NCBI RefSeq assembly: GCF_016863195.1 | Contig: NZ_BOOK01000034.1 | Coordinates: forward strand, 1-64,000 | From: Paraplanobispora takensis | GTDB taxonomy: Bacteria > Actinomycetota > Actinomycetes > Streptosporangiales > Streptosporangiaceae | Reading direction: 5' to 3' | Length of the DNA: 64,000 bases | Shown here: positions 33,625 to 43,395 of the stretch, piece after piece | Position numbering within the stretch: the stretch's first letter is position 1 | Layout of the letters: each line of letters starts with the position of its first letter | Program-made: the position numbers and the translations under genes | The notes under the pieces: model-generated | Seen by the model: the letters and a program-made list of their open reading frames with translations, nothing else | Told to the model about the DNA's origin: nothing | Database searches by the model: none

Positions 33625-34683
33625 TCAGGCGAGGCGGACGGTGCCGTGGCCGGTGGCCAGGGGCAGGTCGAGCAGGGTGCGGATGCCGGGCGGGGCGGCG
33701 CAGACGGAGGGGATGGCGTTGACGGCGTGGGAGGCGGCGCCGGTCAGGCCGTGGGAGATCTCCTCGATGTTCAGCATCATCTGCGGGACGCCCTCGATGT
33801 GGATGGTGAAGCCGGGGACGGTCCAGCGGCGGACCTTGGTGGCGTCGGCCTTGTAGACGCACTCGACGGTCATGAAGGGCCGGCCGCGGACCAGGCCGGA
33901 GAACGTCCAGCGGGAGGCGCACACCGTGCCGGGACGCACCACGCCCGCGGCGATCTCGAACTCCTCGGACGCGATCTCGAACTCGTCGCTCTCCTCCACC
34001 TCGTCCAGCGCGACGCCGAGGGCGTCGGCCACGAACTGGACGCTCTCGGCGAACAGCGAGCGCTGGAAGGCCCGGAACGGGCGCACGCTGGCGGTGTAGT
34101 CCTTGGCCGAGCGGGTGAAGCCGAACAGGTCGACCACGATCTGCCGCGAGGGGTGACCCTTCAGGTCGGAGGACTCCCGGACGTAGAGATGGTCGATCCG
34201 GCTGGACAGCCCGGTCAGCGCGAGGGGGAGGAAGTCGCTGACGAACCCGGGGTTGATGCCGGTGCCGTGCAGGGACGTCCCCCCGGTCCGGCAGGCGCTC
34301 TCCAGGCGCTCCACCACGCCGGGGCCGTAGCACTTGGGATAGACGAAGCCGGTGGTGGTGATCACGTTCTTGCCCGAGGCGAGCAGGGCGCAGATCGTCT
34401 CGACGTCGCCGGCGTGGTCGTTGCCGAAGTAGGAGGCCGGCAGGGGCATGTGCAGCACGCAGTCGGCGTCGAGGGCGAGGATCCGCTCCACGTCGTCGGT
34501 GCAGGTCACCCCGGTCTCGGCCAGGCCGACGATCTGCCCGGCGTCCCTGCCCACCTTGGCCGGGTCGTAGACCAGCACGCCGGCGAGCTCGAAGTCGGGC
34601 CGGGTGATCAGGTTGCGGAGCGCGTAGCGGCCTACGGCGCCGGTGGCCCACTGAACCACGCGGAGCGGTCGGGAAAGGGGCAT
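33625..34683 (-). CDS. NAD(P)-binding dihydrodipicolinate-reductase-like protein
   Basis: 352 residues, ATG start. The N-terminus is a Rossmann fold with VVQWATGAVGRYALRNLI (8-25), in which WATGAVG is the nucleotide-binding loop seen in DapB-like and 2,4-diaminopentanoate-dehydrogenase-like proteins. The motif GINPGFVSDFLPLALTG near residue 145 is typical of this subfamily. Mycobacterial relatives are common in lipid and steroid loci but their reactions are unproved. It is divergent from the Hsd4A-like gene at 34922 and may share control with it. Confidence 0.75.
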   Translation of the reverse strand: MPLSRPLRVVQWATGAVGRYALRNLITRPDFELAGVLVYDPAKVGRDAGQIVGLAETGVTCTDDVERILALDADCVLHMPLPASYFGNDHAGDVETICALLASGKNVITTTGFVYPKCYGPGVVERLESACRTGGTSLHGTGINPGFVSDFLPLALTGLSSRIDHLYVRESSDLKGHPSRQIVVDLFGFTRSAKDYTASVRPFRAFQRSLFAESVQFVADALGVALDEVEESDEFEIASEEFEIAAGVVRPGTVCASRWTFSGLVRGRPFMTVECVYKADATKVRRWTVPGFTIHIEGVPQMMLNIEEISHGLTGAASHAVNAIPSVCAAPPGIRTLLDLPLATGHGTVRLA

Positions 34684-34921
34684 GCGGGGTCTCCAGCCCG
34701 GAATCGTGGGCGGGGCCGTACTGGAAAGTGCGTCGTCGTTGACCCACGCCAGGTACGAGTCAAAAACCCTAGCAGCAACATCCCCGGCTGATCACTATCC
34801 GCGACGACCCAATCTCCTGGCGTTCGGTCGCGGCCCGCATCACCCCGGCTCATGGCCTCGGAGGGGCGGGCAGGTTATCCTTCAGCAGACTAGAACTTTA
34901 TTCTCGTGGAGAGGGTCGCTG

Positions 34922-35818
34922 ATGTCAGAGCTGCGTTTCGACGGCAAGGTCGCGGTCGTCACCGGCGCCGGGCACGGTCTCGGCCGGTCCCACGCGCTGG
35001 CGCTGGCCGAGCGCGGGGCGAAGGTGGTCGTCAACGACCTCGGGGGCGCCCTGGACGGCACCGGCGCGTCCACCGGGCCGGCCGCCGATGTGGTCGAGCT
35101 CATCACCAAGAACGGGGGCGAGGCGGTCGCCAGCACCGACAACGTCGCCACCCCCGAGGGTGCCCGGGCGATCGTCCAGTCCGCGGTCGACGCCTTCGGG
35201 CGGGTCGACGTCGTCGTCAACAACGCGGGCATCCTGCGTGACAAGTCCTTCGGCAAGATGACGGTCGAGGAGTTCGACTCGGTCCTCGCCGTCCACGTCC
35301 GCGGCTCGTTCCTGGTCAGCCACGCGGCCTTCCCCTACCTCAAGGAGCAGGGCTACGGCCGGATCGTCAACACCTCCTCGCCCGCCGGCCTGTTCGGCAA
35401 CTTCGGCCAGGCCAACTACTCCACGGCCAAGATGGGCCTGGTCGGCCTGACCAAGACCCTGGCCATCGAGGGGGCCCGGGCGGGCATCAAGGCCAACGCG
35501 ATCGCCCCGATCGCCTGGACCCGGATGACCGAGGCGCTGTTCCCGGCCGAGTTCGAGTCCAAGTTCACCCCCGAGCGGATCAGCACGCTGGTGACCTTCC
35601 TGGCCCACGAGTCCTGCGAGACCACCGGCGAGGTCTTCAGCGTCGGCGCCGGCCGGGTCGCCCGGGTGTTCGTGGCCGAGGGCCCAGGCTGGAAGCGGGA
35701 GGGCCACACGGCCGAGGACATCAGGGACAACTGGGAGGCCATCATGGCCGAGCAGCCGTACCTGACCCCGACCACCCTCGGCGAGCAGGCGGGCGCCTCC
35801 ATGAAGGCGATGTTCTGA
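34922..35818 (+). CDS. Short-chain dehydrogenase, (3R)-hydroxyacyl-CoA dehydrogenase/Hsd4A-like
   Basis: 298 residues from the ATG at 34922 with GGAGAGGG upstream; the frame is open for 80 codons before it without resembling the family. Cofactor loop TGAGHGLGRSHALALAERGAKVVVNDLGG (first part about residues 13-21), active-site Ser in NTSSPAG, then YSTAKMG (Tyr and Lys). The long C-terminus after residue 240 is typical of the HSD17B4/Hsd4A group, which oxidises 3-hydroxyacyl-CoA intermediates in fatty-acid or steroid side-chain beta-oxidation. With the P450 and KstR-like boxes elsewhere in the window a sterol role is possible (inference). Confidence 0.85.
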   Translation: MSELRFDGKVAVVTGAGHGLGRSHALALAERGAKVVVNDLGGALDGTGASTGPAADVVELITKNGGEAVASTDNVATPEGARAIVQSAVDAFGRVDVVVNNAGILRDKSFGKMTVEEFDSVLAVHVRGSFLVSHAAFPYLKEQGYGRIVNTSSPAGLFGNFGQANYSTAKMGLVGLTKTLAIEGARAGIKANAIAPIAWTRMTEALFPAEFESKFTPERISTLVTFLAHESCETTGEVFSVGAGRVARVFVAEGPGWKREGHTAEDIRDNWEAIMAEQPYLTPTTLGEQAGASMKAMF

Positions 35819-35870
35819 TCCCCCGGGTTCTGATCCCCCGGGTTCTGATCCCCCGGGTTCTGACCTCCCG
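35812..35870 (+). repeat. Tandem 15-bp repeats spanning the stop codon of the SDR gene
   Basis: GTTCTGATCCCCCGG occurs at 35812, 35827 and 35842, then in a changed form (GTTCTGACCTCCCGG-like) at 35857, with more decayed copies to about 35935. The first copy contains the TGA stop at 35816-35818, and each copy repeats that TGA in the same context. Confidence 0.8.
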
Positions 35871-35986
35871 GTTCTGATCGCCGGACCCTGAGCTCCGGGT
35901 TCTGGGCTCGGGGCTCTGGCCTGCGGGTTCCGGCGACGGAGGGCGGCCCCTCACCGCGACGCGGTGGGGGGCTTCTTCGTGGCCAA

Positions 35987-36012
35987 GACTTTTGCATAAA
36001 TCGGCGAAAGTC
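35987..36012. promoter_or_regulatory. Imperfect inverted repeat before the sugar operon
   Basis: GACTTTTGC (35987-35995) and GCGAAAGTC (36004-36012) match at 8 of 9 paired bases around an 8-base AT-rich centre, in the only AT-rich stretch between the SDR gene and the ABC ATPase gene. TTTNGC/GCNAAA half-sites of this kind occur in operators of ROK- and LacI-family sugar regulators. No regulator gene is adjacent. Confidence 0.4.
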
Positions 36013-36108
36013 TGTCGGTTCATCGATAAAAGGTCTTCCCAAAGCGGCAGAACAGAGTTAGCTTCTGCATCACCAGCTCCGAATCCGGATGTTGAGACGG
36101 AGGTTTCC

Positions 36109-37614
36109 GTGGTCGCAGACCCTCCTCTGCTGCTGATGCGTGGGATCGTCAAGCAGTTCCCCGGCGTCCGCGCGCTCGACGGCGTCGACCTGGAGGTGCG
36201 CCGCGGCGAGGTGCACTGCCTGCTCGGCCAGAACGGCGCGGGCAAGTCCACGCTCATCAAGATCCTGGCCGGCGCGCACCAGCCCGACGAGGGCGTCATC
36301 ACCCTCGACGGCGAGGAGGTGCGCCTGGTCACCCCGACCGCCGCGATCAAGCTCGGCGTCTCCACGATCTATCAGGAGCTCGACCTGGTCGACGGCCTGA
36401 GCGTGGCCGAGAACATCTTCCTCGGCCACGAGCCCGGCCGGCTCGGCTTCATCCGGCAGAGCGACGCCAACCGGGCCACCCGCGACCTCATGACCAGGCT
36501 CGGGCACCCGGAGATCCGCCCGACCACCGAGGTCGGCCGCCTGTCGCCGGCCGCCAAGCAGGTGGTCAGCATGGCCAGGGCGCTCTCCCACGACACCCGG
36601 CTGATCATCATGGACGAGCCGTCGGCGGCCCTGGCGCACGACGAGGTGGCCAACCTCTTCCGGATCGTCCGCGAGCTGACCGCCCAGGGGGTCGCGGTCG
36701 TCTACATCTCCCACCGGCTGGAGGAGATCCGCGAGATCGGCGACCGGGTCACCGTCCTGAAGGACGGCCGGACCGTCGCCGTCGGCCTCCCGGCGAAGGA
36801 GACGCCCACCTCGGAGGTCGTCTCCCTGATGACCGGCCGCACCGTCGAGTACGTCTTCCCGCCCCGCCGCACCGAACCCGCGACCGGGCCCGAGGTGCTC
36901 CGGGTGGAGGGGCTGACCGTGCCCGGCGTCGTCGCCGACGTCTCCTTCGTGGTCCGGGCGGGGGAGATCGTGGGACTGGCCGGGCTGGTCGGCTCCGGCC
37001 GTTCGGAGATCATCGAGGCGGTGTACGGCGCGCGCCGGTCCTCCGGGAAGATCGTGCTCGAAGGCCGCCCGGTACGGCGCGGCACGGCGGACACGGTCAG
37101 ACGCGGGATGGGCCTGGCCCCCGAGGAGCGCAAGGCGCAGGCGCTGCTGCTCGACCAGAGCGTCGCCCACAACATCACCCTGGCCGGGCTCGGCAGGTAC
37201 GCCCGGTTCGGCTGGATCGACCGGCGACGCGAGGCCGCCGAGGCCCGCACGCTGATCGAGACCCTCGACATCCGCCCCGGCGACCCCGACCGCCCGGTCA
37301 AGACGCTGTCCGGCGGCAACCAGCAGAAGGCGGTGCTGGCCCGGTGGCTGGTCGACGACCGCAAGCTGCTGCTGCTGGACGAGCCCACCCGCGGTGTGGA
37401 CGTGGGCGCGCGGGCCGAGCTGTACGCCGTCATCAGGAAGCTGGCCGACCAGGGCATCGGGGTGCTGCTGGTCTCCAGCGAGGTGCCCGAGGTCCTCGGC
37501 CTGGCCGACCGCGTGCTGGTCGTCCGCGAGGGCCGGATCATCCACCAGTCCGCCGCCGACGACCTGGACGAACACCAGGTCCTCGACATGATCATGGAGG
37601 GGAGCGCGCTGTGA
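36109..37614 (+). CDS. Sugar ABC transporter ATP-binding protein, double NBD (RbsA/MglA type)
   Basis: 501 residues from the GTG at 36109, which has GGAGG five bases upstream; 39 further upstream codons are open but AT-rich and unlike the family, while 501 equals the usual RbsA length. Two ATPase halves: NBD1 with GQNGAGKSTLIKILAG, LSPAAKQVVSMARAL and IIMDEPSAAL; NBD2 with the usual degenerate Walker A (GLVGSGRSEIIEAV), LSGGNQQKAVLARWL and LLLLDEPTRGVDVG. It drives uptake of a monosaccharide or derivative with the permease at 37611 and binding protein at 38863. The stop overlaps the permease start (GTGA). Confidence 0.93.
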   Translation: MVADPPLLLMRGIVKQFPGVRALDGVDLEVRRGEVHCLLGQNGAGKSTLIKILAGAHQPDEGVITLDGEEVRLVTPTAAIKLGVSTIYQELDLVDGLSVAENIFLGHEPGRLGFIRQSDANRATRDLMTRLGHPEIRPTTEVGRLSPAAKQVVSMARALSHDTRLIIMDEPSAALAHDEVANLFRIVRELTAQGVAVVYISHRLEEIREIGDRVTVLKDGRTVAVGLPAKETPTSEVVSLMTGRTVEYVFPPRRTEPATGPEVLRVEGLTVPGVVADVSFVVRAGEIVGLAGLVGSGRSEIIEAVYGARRSSGKIVLEGRPVRRGTADTVRRGMGLAPEERKAQALLLDQSVAHNITLAGLGRYARFGWIDRRREAAEARTLIETLDIRPGDPDRPVKTLSGGNQQKAVLARWLVDDRKLLLLDEPTRGVDVGARAELYAVIRKLADQGIGVLLVSSEVPEVLGLADRVLVVREGRIIHQSAADDLDEHQVLDMIMEGSAL

Positions 37615-38771
37615 CCGAAGCCCGCGGGCCGAAGGCCCACGAGAGATCTCCCGCGGGAGCGGAACCGGTGGACCCGGCACGCCCCGCCGACCAGACGCCC
37701 GCGGAGGCGTCCGGCACACCGTCCGCCGGCGGGCACCCGCAGGCCGAGACGCCCGACGCGCCGCCCGCCGACGAGCACCTGCGGGTCGAGTCGCAGGCCC
37801 GCAAGCCCGCCGCGTCGCAGGGGCCGCTGGCCCGGTTCGGCCAGGCCCGGCACCTCGGCCTGGTGGCGGCGCTGGTGCTGCTGGCGATCGTCGGCCTGAT
37901 CACCCAGCCCGACAGCTTCGCCACCGCCTCCAACCTGGTCAACATCCTGTCGCTGGCCTCCACCATCGGTGTGATCACCGTCGGCATGACCTTCGTGATC
38001 ATCGGTGGCGGCATCGACCTGTCGGTCGGCGCCCTGATGGCGCTGGCCTCGGTCTGGGCCACGACGCTGGCCACCCAGTCCTACGGCCCGTTCGTGATGA
38101 TCCTGTGCGCACTGCTGGTCGGCGCCGGGGCGGGACTGGTCAACGGCTTCCTGATCTCCTACGGGCGGATGGTGCCGTTCATCGCGACGCTGGCCATGCT
38201 GGTGGCCGCCCGCGGACTGGCCCAGCGCATGTCGGACCGCAAGACCCAGCTCATCCAGCAGGGCAACGAGCTGATCGTGGAGCTGTCCACGACCAGGGTG
38301 CTCGGCCTGCCGGTGCTGGTCTACATCTTCGCCCTGGTGGTGGCCGTCGGCTGGGTCCTGCTCAACCGCACGACCTTCGGCCGCCGCACCTACGCCGTCG
38401 GCGGCAACCCCGAGGCGGCCCGGCTGGCCGGCATCGACGTGCGCCGCCACACCCTGCTGCTGTACGCGCTGTCCGGCCTGTGCTGCGGCATCGCCGCCGT
38501 GCTCATCATGGCCAGGACCACCACCGGCTCCTCCACCCACGGAGACCTGTACGAGCTGGACGCGATCGCCGCCGTCATCATCGGCGGCACGCTGCTCACC
38601 GGCGGTCGCGGCACGATCATCGGGTCCATCCTCGGCCTGCTGATCTTCACCGTGATCACCAACCTCTTCATCCTCAACGGCCTCAACACCAGCGACCAGC
38701 TGATCGCCAAGGGCCTGATCATCGTCGTGGCCGTGCTGCTCCAGCGGCGCAGCCTCGAATCGAGAACCTGA
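37611..38771 (+). CDS. Sugar ABC transporter permease (RbsC type)
   Basis: 386 residues from the GTG at 37611, overlapping the ATPase stop (GTGA) with GGAGGGGAG upstream. The first ~75 residues are an Ala/Pro/Glu-rich, apparently disordered cytoplasmic extension not found in RbsC of E. coli. About nine to ten transmembrane helices follow, with the family motif GGGIDLSVGALMALASVW and the EAA-like loop GGNPEAARLAGIDVRRH. The substrate is not readable from the permease. The SBP gene follows after 91 bases and a stem-loop. Confidence 0.9.
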   Translation: MTEARGPKAHERSPAGAEPVDPARPADQTPAEASGTPSAGGHPQAETPDAPPADEHLRVESQARKPAASQGPLARFGQARHLGLVAALVLLAIVGLITQPDSFATASNLVNILSLASTIGVITVGMTFVIIGGGIDLSVGALMALASVWATTLATQSYGPFVMILCALLVGAGAGLVNGFLISYGRMVPFIATLAMLVAARGLAQRMSDRKTQLIQQGNELIVELSTTRVLGLPVLVYIFALVVAVGWVLLNRTTFGRRTYAVGGNPEAARLAGIDVRRHTLLLYALSGLCCGIAAVLIMARTTTGSSTHGDLYELDAIAAVIIGGTLLTGGRGTIIGSILGLLIFTVITNLFILNGLNTSDQLIAKGLIIVVAVLLQRRSLESRT

Positions 38772-38775
38772 GACC

Positions 38776-38810
38776 CGCGTCCCGCGGACCGGTCAGGGGC
38801 CCGCGGGACG
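38776..38810 (+). terminator. Intercistronic stem-loop between permease and binding-protein genes
   Basis: Eleven-base perfect arms GCGTCCCGCGG (38776-38786) and CCGCGGGACGC (38800-38810), five bases after the permease stop and 53 bases before the binding-protein start. It could be a partial terminator or an mRNA-stabilising structure that sets SBP level apart from the transporter genes. Confidence 0.5.
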
Positions 38811-38862
38811 CGCCCACCCCTCACGACACCTCTCCCTTCACGCCATCAGAAGGAGCACGGCC

Positions 38863-39930
38863 ATGTCCAACCCACTCGCCCGCCGGGGATTCCTCGTCGG
38901 AGGCGCCGTCATCGGGGCGGGGGCCCTGGTCACCGCCTGCACGAGCAACGAGCCCGCCGCCCAGCCCACCGGCGCGGGCACCCAGCCCGCCAGCCCGCCG
39001 GCCGCGGGGAGCGACAACGACCAGCCGGGCAAGCAGATCACCATGGGCTTCTCCGCCCCGGCGGCCGACCACGGCTGGATCGCCGCGATCGCCAAGAACG
39101 CCGAGGCGACCGCGAAGCAGTACAGCGACGTGGAGTTCAAGCCGGTCGAGCCGACCAACGACATCAACGCGCAGATCTCGGCGGTCGAGTCGCTCATCGC
39201 GGCCAAGGTCGGCGTGCTGGTGATCCTGCCCAATGACGGTCAGCAGCTCAACCAGGTCGCCCGCCAGGCCACCGACGCGGGGATCCCCGTGGTGAACCTC
39301 GACCGGATCTTCCCCGACAAGCTCTCCTACCGGACCTGGATCGGCGGGGACAACTACGGCATGGGAGTCGCGGCCGGGCACTACATCGGCAAGAAGCTCA
39401 AGGACAAGGGCGTGTCCAACCCGGTGATCCTGGAGATCCAGGGCATCGCGACGCTCCCGCTCACCCAGGACCGCAGCAAGGGCTTCGCCGACGCGCTGAA
39501 GGCGTACGGCTTCAGCGTGACGGCCCAGCAGGACGCCCAGTTCACGGTGGAGACCGGCAACGAGGTCGCCAGCAACCTGCTCCAGGCGCACAAGAAGATC
39601 GACGCCATGTGGAACCACGACGACGACCAGGGCGTCGGCGTGCTGGCCGCGATCAAGGAGGCGGGCCGCAACGAGTTCTTCATGGTCGGCGGCGCGGGCT
39701 CGGCCAACGCGATGCGCGAGATCCAGTCCGGCGGCAGCGTGCTGGAGGCCACGGTGACCTACAGCCCGACGATGGCCTCCTCGGCCGTCCGGCTCGGCCG
39801 GCTCATCGCCCAGGCCAAGGGCATGAGCGACCTGGTGGAGAACCAGGTGCCGCAGTCGATCACCCTGGCCTCGGAGACCATCACCAAGGACAACGTCGCC
39901 CAGTACCTGCCGCTGGGGTTCGAATCGTGA
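38863..39930 (+). CDS. Sugar ABC transporter substrate-binding lipoprotein
   Basis: 355 residues, ATG start with AAGGAG upstream. The N-terminus [16 protein letters not shown] has a twin-arginine motif, followed by a lipobox VTAC (Cys26), so it is probably Tat-exported and then lipidated. A Pro/Ala-rich linker leads to a type-I periplasmic-binding fold ([79 protein letters not shown]). It is of the RbsB group. It overlaps the Gfo/Idh/MocA gene by four bases (GTGA), tying import to the oxidation step. Confidence 0.9.
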   Translation: MSNPLARRGFLVGGAVIGAGALVTACTSNEPAAQPTGAGTQPASPPAAGSDNDQPGKQITMGFSAPAADHGWIAAIAKNAEATAKQYSDVEFKPVEPTNDINAQISAVESLIAAKVGVLVILPNDGQQLNQVARQATDAGIPVVNLDRIFPDKLSYRTWIGGDNYGMGVAAGHYIGKKLKDKGVSNPVILEIQGIATLPLTQDRSKGFADALKAYGFSVTAQQDAQFTVETGNEVASNLLQAHKKIDAMWNHDDDQGVGVLAAIKEAGRNEFFMVGGAGSANAMREIQSGGSVLEATVTYSPTMASSAVRLGRLIAQAKGMSDLVENQVPQSITLASETITKDNVAQYLPLGFES

Positions 39931-41093
39931 AGCCGGCCATCGGGGTGGGCATGGTCGGATACGCCTTCATGGGACGGGTGCACTCCCAGGCGTGGCGGAG
40001 CGTCTCCGCGTTCTTCGACCTGCCGGTCGTGCCGTCCATGGCGGCGCTGTGCGGCCGTTCGCCGGAGCGCACGGCGGACGCCGCCCGCGAGCTCGGCTGG
40101 GCCGCGGCCGAGACGGACTGGAAGCAACTCGTCAAACGCGACGACGTGCAGATCGTGGACATCTGCACGCCCGGCGACTCGCACGCCGAGATCGCCATCG
40201 CCGCGCTGGCCGCGGGCAAGCACGTCCTGTGCGAGAAGCCGCTGGCCAACACCGTCGCCGAGGCGGAGGCGATGGCCGAGGCGGCGCGCGAGGCGGCGGA
40301 GCGGGGCGTGCAGGCCATGGTCGCCTTCAACTACCGCCGCGTCCCGGCCATCGCGCTGGCCCGCCGCCTGGTGGCCGACGGCCGGCTGGGCGAGCTGCGC
40401 CACGTGCGGGCGCAGTACCTGCAGGACTGGATCGTGGACCCGGAGTTCCCGCTGGTCTGGCGGCTGCGCAGGGACAAGGCGGGCTCGGGCGCGCTGGGCG
40501 ACATCGGGGCGCACATCGTGGACACCGCCCAGTTCGTCACCGGGCAGAACCTGACGGGCGTCTCGGCCCTCACCGAGACCTTCGTCAGGGAGCGCCCCCT
40601 GGCCGAGGAGTCGGCGGGGCTGGGCGGCGAGAGCCGTACCGGCGAGAAGGGGACGGTCGACGTCGACGACGCCGCGCTGTTCATCGGGCGCTTCGAGGGG
40701 GGAGCGCTGGCCTCCTTCGAGGCGACCCGGTTCGCCGCGGGACGCAAGAACGCGCTGCGGATCGAGATCAACGGCTCGAAGGGGAGCCTGGCCTTCGACT
40801 TCGAGGCGATGAACGAGCTGTGGTTCCACGACCACACGCTCGACGGGGCGGAGGCGGGCTTCCGCCGGATCATCGTCACCGAGCCCGGCCACCCGTACGC
40901 GGGGGCCTGGTGGCCACCGGGGCACGGGCTGGGGTACGAGCACACCTTCACCCACGAGGTGAAGGACTTCCTGGAGGCGGTCGCCGCCGGGACCGCCCCG
41001 TCGCCGTCCTTCGAGGACGGCCTGCGGGTGCAGCGGGTCCTGGCGGCGGTCGAGGCGAGCGCGGCCGACGAGAGCCGCTGGACGGTGGTGTGA
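39927..41093 (+). CDS. Gfo/Idh/MocA-family NAD(P)-dependent sugar dehydrogenase
   Basis: 388 residues from the GTG at 39927, overlapping the SBP stop. Rossmann loop [15 protein letters not shown] (6-20), catalytic region [15 protein letters not shown] (EKP near 96) and the C-terminal active-site [15 protein letters not shown] (about 190-205). The family oxidises or reduces sugars, inositols and their derivatives. With the TIM-barrel isomerase next door it may act on a sugar through a 3-keto or similar intermediate, a pattern known for several glycoside and inositol pathways; the substrate is unknown. Confidence 0.88.
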   Translation: MKPAIGVGMVGYAFMGRVHSQAWRSVSAFFDLPVVPSMAALCGRSPERTADAARELGWAAAETDWKQLVKRDDVQIVDICTPGDSHAEIAIAALAAGKHVLCEKPLANTVAEAEAMAEAAREAAERGVQAMVAFNYRRVPAIALARRLVADGRLGELRHVRAQYLQDWIVDPEFPLVWRLRRDKAGSGALGDIGAHIVDTAQFVTGQNLTGVSALTETFVRERPLAEESAGLGGESRTGEKGTVDVDDAALFIGRFEGGALASFEATRFAAGRKNALRIEINGSKGSLAFDFEAMNELWFHDHTLDGAEAGFRRIIVTEPGHPYAGAWWPPGHGLGYEHTFTHEVKDFLEAVAAGTAPSPSFEDGLRVQRVLAAVEASAADESRWTVV

Positions 41094-42100
41094 TGAGCAG
41101 ACCGATCACGTTGTTCACGGGCCAGTGGGCGGACCTCCCGTTCGAGGAGGTCTGCAGGCTGGCCGCGGAGTGGGGCTACGACGGTCTGGAGATCGCCTGC
41201 TGGGGCGACCACTTCGAGGTCGACAAGGCCCTGGCCGACGACTCCTACGTCGAGCGGAAGCTGGAGGTGCTGGCCAAGCACAACCTGAAGGTGTGGACGA
41301 TCTCCAACCACCTCGTCGGGCAGGCGGTCTGCGACCATCCGATCGACGAGCGGCACAAGGCGATCCTCCCCGCCCGGATCTGGGGCTCCGGGGACGCCGA
41401 GGAGGTACGGCGGGCGGCGGCCGAGGAGATGAAGGACACCGCCAGGGCCGCGGCCAAGCTGGGCGTGAGCACCGTCGTGGGGTTCACCGGCTCGTCGATC
41501 TGGCACACGGTCGCGATGTTCCCGCCGGTGCCCGCGTCGATGATCGACGCCGGCTACCGGGACTTCGCCGACCGGTGGAACCCGATCCTGGACGTGTTCG
41601 ACGAGGTCGGCGTGCGGTTCGCGCACGAGGTGCACCCGAGCGAGATCGCCTACGACTACCACACGACGGTGCGGACGCTGGAGGCGATCGGGCACCGGGA
41701 GGCGTTCGGTCTGAACTGGGACCCCTCCCACATGGTCTGGCAGGAGGTCGACCCGGTCGGGTTCATCCTCGACTTCGCCGACCGGATCTACCACGTGGAC
41801 TGCAAGGACTCCAAGGTGCGCTGCGGCGACGGCCGGCGCGGGCGGCTCTCCTCCCACCTGGCCTGGGCGGACATGCGGCGCGGCTGGGACTTCGTCTCCA
41901 CCGGGCACGGCGACGTGCCGTGGGAGGACTGCTTCCGCGCGCTGAACTCCATCGGCTACGACGGTCCCATCTCCATCGAGTGGGAGGACGCGGGGATGGA
42001 CCGTCTCGACGGCGCCCCGGAGGCGCTGCAGTTCGTCAGGAGGCTGAACGCCATCACGCCCCCGGCGGCGGCCTTCGACGCCGCGTTCGGCGGGGAGTGA
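41093..42100 (+). CDS. Sugar phosphate isomerase/epimerase (xylose-isomerase-like TIM barrel)
   Basis: 335 residues from the ATG at 41093, which overlaps the previous stop (TGATG); the frame is open far upstream but that part is out of frame inside the dehydrogenase gene. Metal-binding acidic and His residues are in [37 protein letters not shown] and [10 protein letters not shown], the pattern of the AP-endonuclease-2/xylose-isomerase-like group. It should isomerise, epimerise or dehydrate a keto sugar made by the dehydrogenase. It ends the operon that begins at 36109. No terminator is obvious. Confidence 0.85.
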   Translation: MSRPITLFTGQWADLPFEEVCRLAAEWGYDGLEIACWGDHFEVDKALADDSYVERKLEVLAKHNLKVWTISNHLVGQAVCDHPIDERHKAILPARIWGSGDAEEVRRAAAEEMKDTARAAAKLGVSTVVGFTGSSIWHTVAMFPPVPASMIDAGYRDFADRWNPILDVFDEVGVRFAHEVHPSEIAYDYHTTVRTLEAIGHREAFGLNWDPSHMVWQEVDPVGFILDFADRIYHVDCKDSKVRCGDGRRGRLSSHLAWADMRRGWDFVSTGHGDVPWEDCFRALNSIGYDGPISIEWEDAGMDRLDGAPEALQFVRRLNAITPPAAAFDAAFGGE

Positions 42101-42306
42101 ACGCCCGCGGGCGGTGAAGCCGTGCCGCGGCGGTACCGAGACCGTACCGCGGCCGTGCGAGGGGACGCCGGACGTCCCGCCGTCCGAGTAGGCGCCGGGC
42201 GGCGGGATCCGGCTCGCCGTCATCCGGTGCGCCGTCCTCCGGCGCGCGTGCGGACGGCGGCGCGCGTACGGGCAGCGGCGGGTCCGGGGTCAGGCGGGTC
42301 CGGGGC

Positions 42307-43143
42307 TCAGAGGCGCTGCCACAGGGCGGGGACGTTCGGGGGTTCCCAGCCGACCGCGGAGGTGTGCGCCTGCAGGCACCGGTAGGTCGCGCCGCCGTAG
42401 GTGACCTGGGCGCCGGCCGCGTAGAAGGTCCCGGCCCGCCAGGTGTCGCCCCCTCCGGTGGACGTCGGCGTGGGGGTGGGCGTGGGGGTGGGCGTGCCCG
42501 TGCCGGCGACGTCGAGCACGAAGTCGAACGTCCCCTCCCGCCCGGAGCCGACCGTGCGCACGTTCATCAGCAGCGACGGGTCGTAGATCGTGTCGGTGCT
42601 GTTGCGCGGCTCGCCCGGGAAGTAGAGCTGCGTGGTCAGGATCCGCTGCTGGCCCGGGGCCTGGAGCTTGACGTGGATGTGCCGGGTCCGGCCGGGATAG
42701 AGGCCGGGGACGACGGTGGTCAGCCGGTAGGACCCGTCGGCGCCGGTGTACAGGTGACCGCGCAGCCGGTAGCCGGTGTTGTCGTAGGCGCCCATGGTGT
42801 CGGCCTGCCAGAAGTCCATCAGCACCCGGGCCAGCGGGCGGCAGGCGCGGTCGAAGACGTGGCCGGTGACGACCAGGCGGACGCCGGACGTCCCGGCGGT
42901 CAGGTCGTCGCGCTGGGGCGAGTTCGGCTTGAAGTACGGCCCCTCCGTCTGCGCGACGGTGGTCCTGCCGGGAGTGCAGGCCAGCAGCTCGTTTCCCGGC
43001 GGGGCGGACGCGGCGTTCGCGGTGGCTCCCACCACGGCCGGGACGGCGAGGGCGCCCACCCCGACCGCGGTGATGAACTGCTTACGGCTGAGGCCGGGCT
43101 CCTCGCCGGGCACGTAGGGGCTCTCCGGGGGGTTCTCGGGCAT
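42307..43143 (-). CDS. Secreted intradiol ring-cleavage dioxygenase with C-terminal carbohydrate-binding domain
   Basis: 278 residues, ATG at 43143 with AAGGAG nine bases upstream. An N-terminal SRKQFITAVGVGALAVPAVVG stretch is a Tat-like signal without a twin Arg. The dioxygenase domain (about 50-210) has the iron ligands: Tyr in DNTGYRLRGHLYTG and the two His of TRHIHVKL, plus EGPYFKPNSPQRDDL near residue 72. A TPTPTPTPT linker leads to a CBM5/12-type module (TWRAGTFYAAGAQVTYGGATYRC ... VPALW). The same architecture is described for SACTE_2871 of Streptomyces sp. SirexAA-E, a secreted enzyme that opens catechols near plant polymers. Divergent from an AraC regulator. Confidence 0.88.
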   Translation of the reverse strand: MPENPPESPYVPGEEPGLSRKQFITAVGVGALAVPAVVGATANAASAPPGNELLACTPGRTTVAQTEGPYFKPNSPQRDDLTAGTSGVRLVVTGHVFDRACRPLARVLMDFWQADTMGAYDNTGYRLRGHLYTGADGSYRLTTVVPGLYPGRTRHIHVKLQAPGQQRILTTQLYFPGEPRNSTDTIYDPSLLMNVRTVGSGREGTFDFVLDVAGTGTPTPTPTPTPTSTGGGDTWRAGTFYAAGAQVTYGGATYRCLQAHTSAVGWEPPNVPALWQRL

Positions 43144-43395
43144 GCGTGTGCTCTCCTTCGGACAGCGGAGGCCGGCCGCGCTGGGGGATCGGCGCGGCCC
43201 GTTCCGTCCTGACGTGTATATCCACGCCTCCCGCCGGAGACCTGACCGCGCGTGCCAGGCTCCGGGCACGCAGCGCCAGGTTGCCCGCCGTGCGGCGGCG
43301 GCGGGCATAACACGGTGCCGACGACGCGGATGAGATTTCCGCCGGGGCCGCCCGTGAGGGGAGGCTGGGGCCGTCATCGTGACGAGGAGACGGTC

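Noticed and set aside
34880-34910. CTAGAAC half-site before the Hsd4A-like SDR, possible third KstR box
   Set aside because: The second half reads TATTCT rather than GTTnnA, so it does not meet the consensus.
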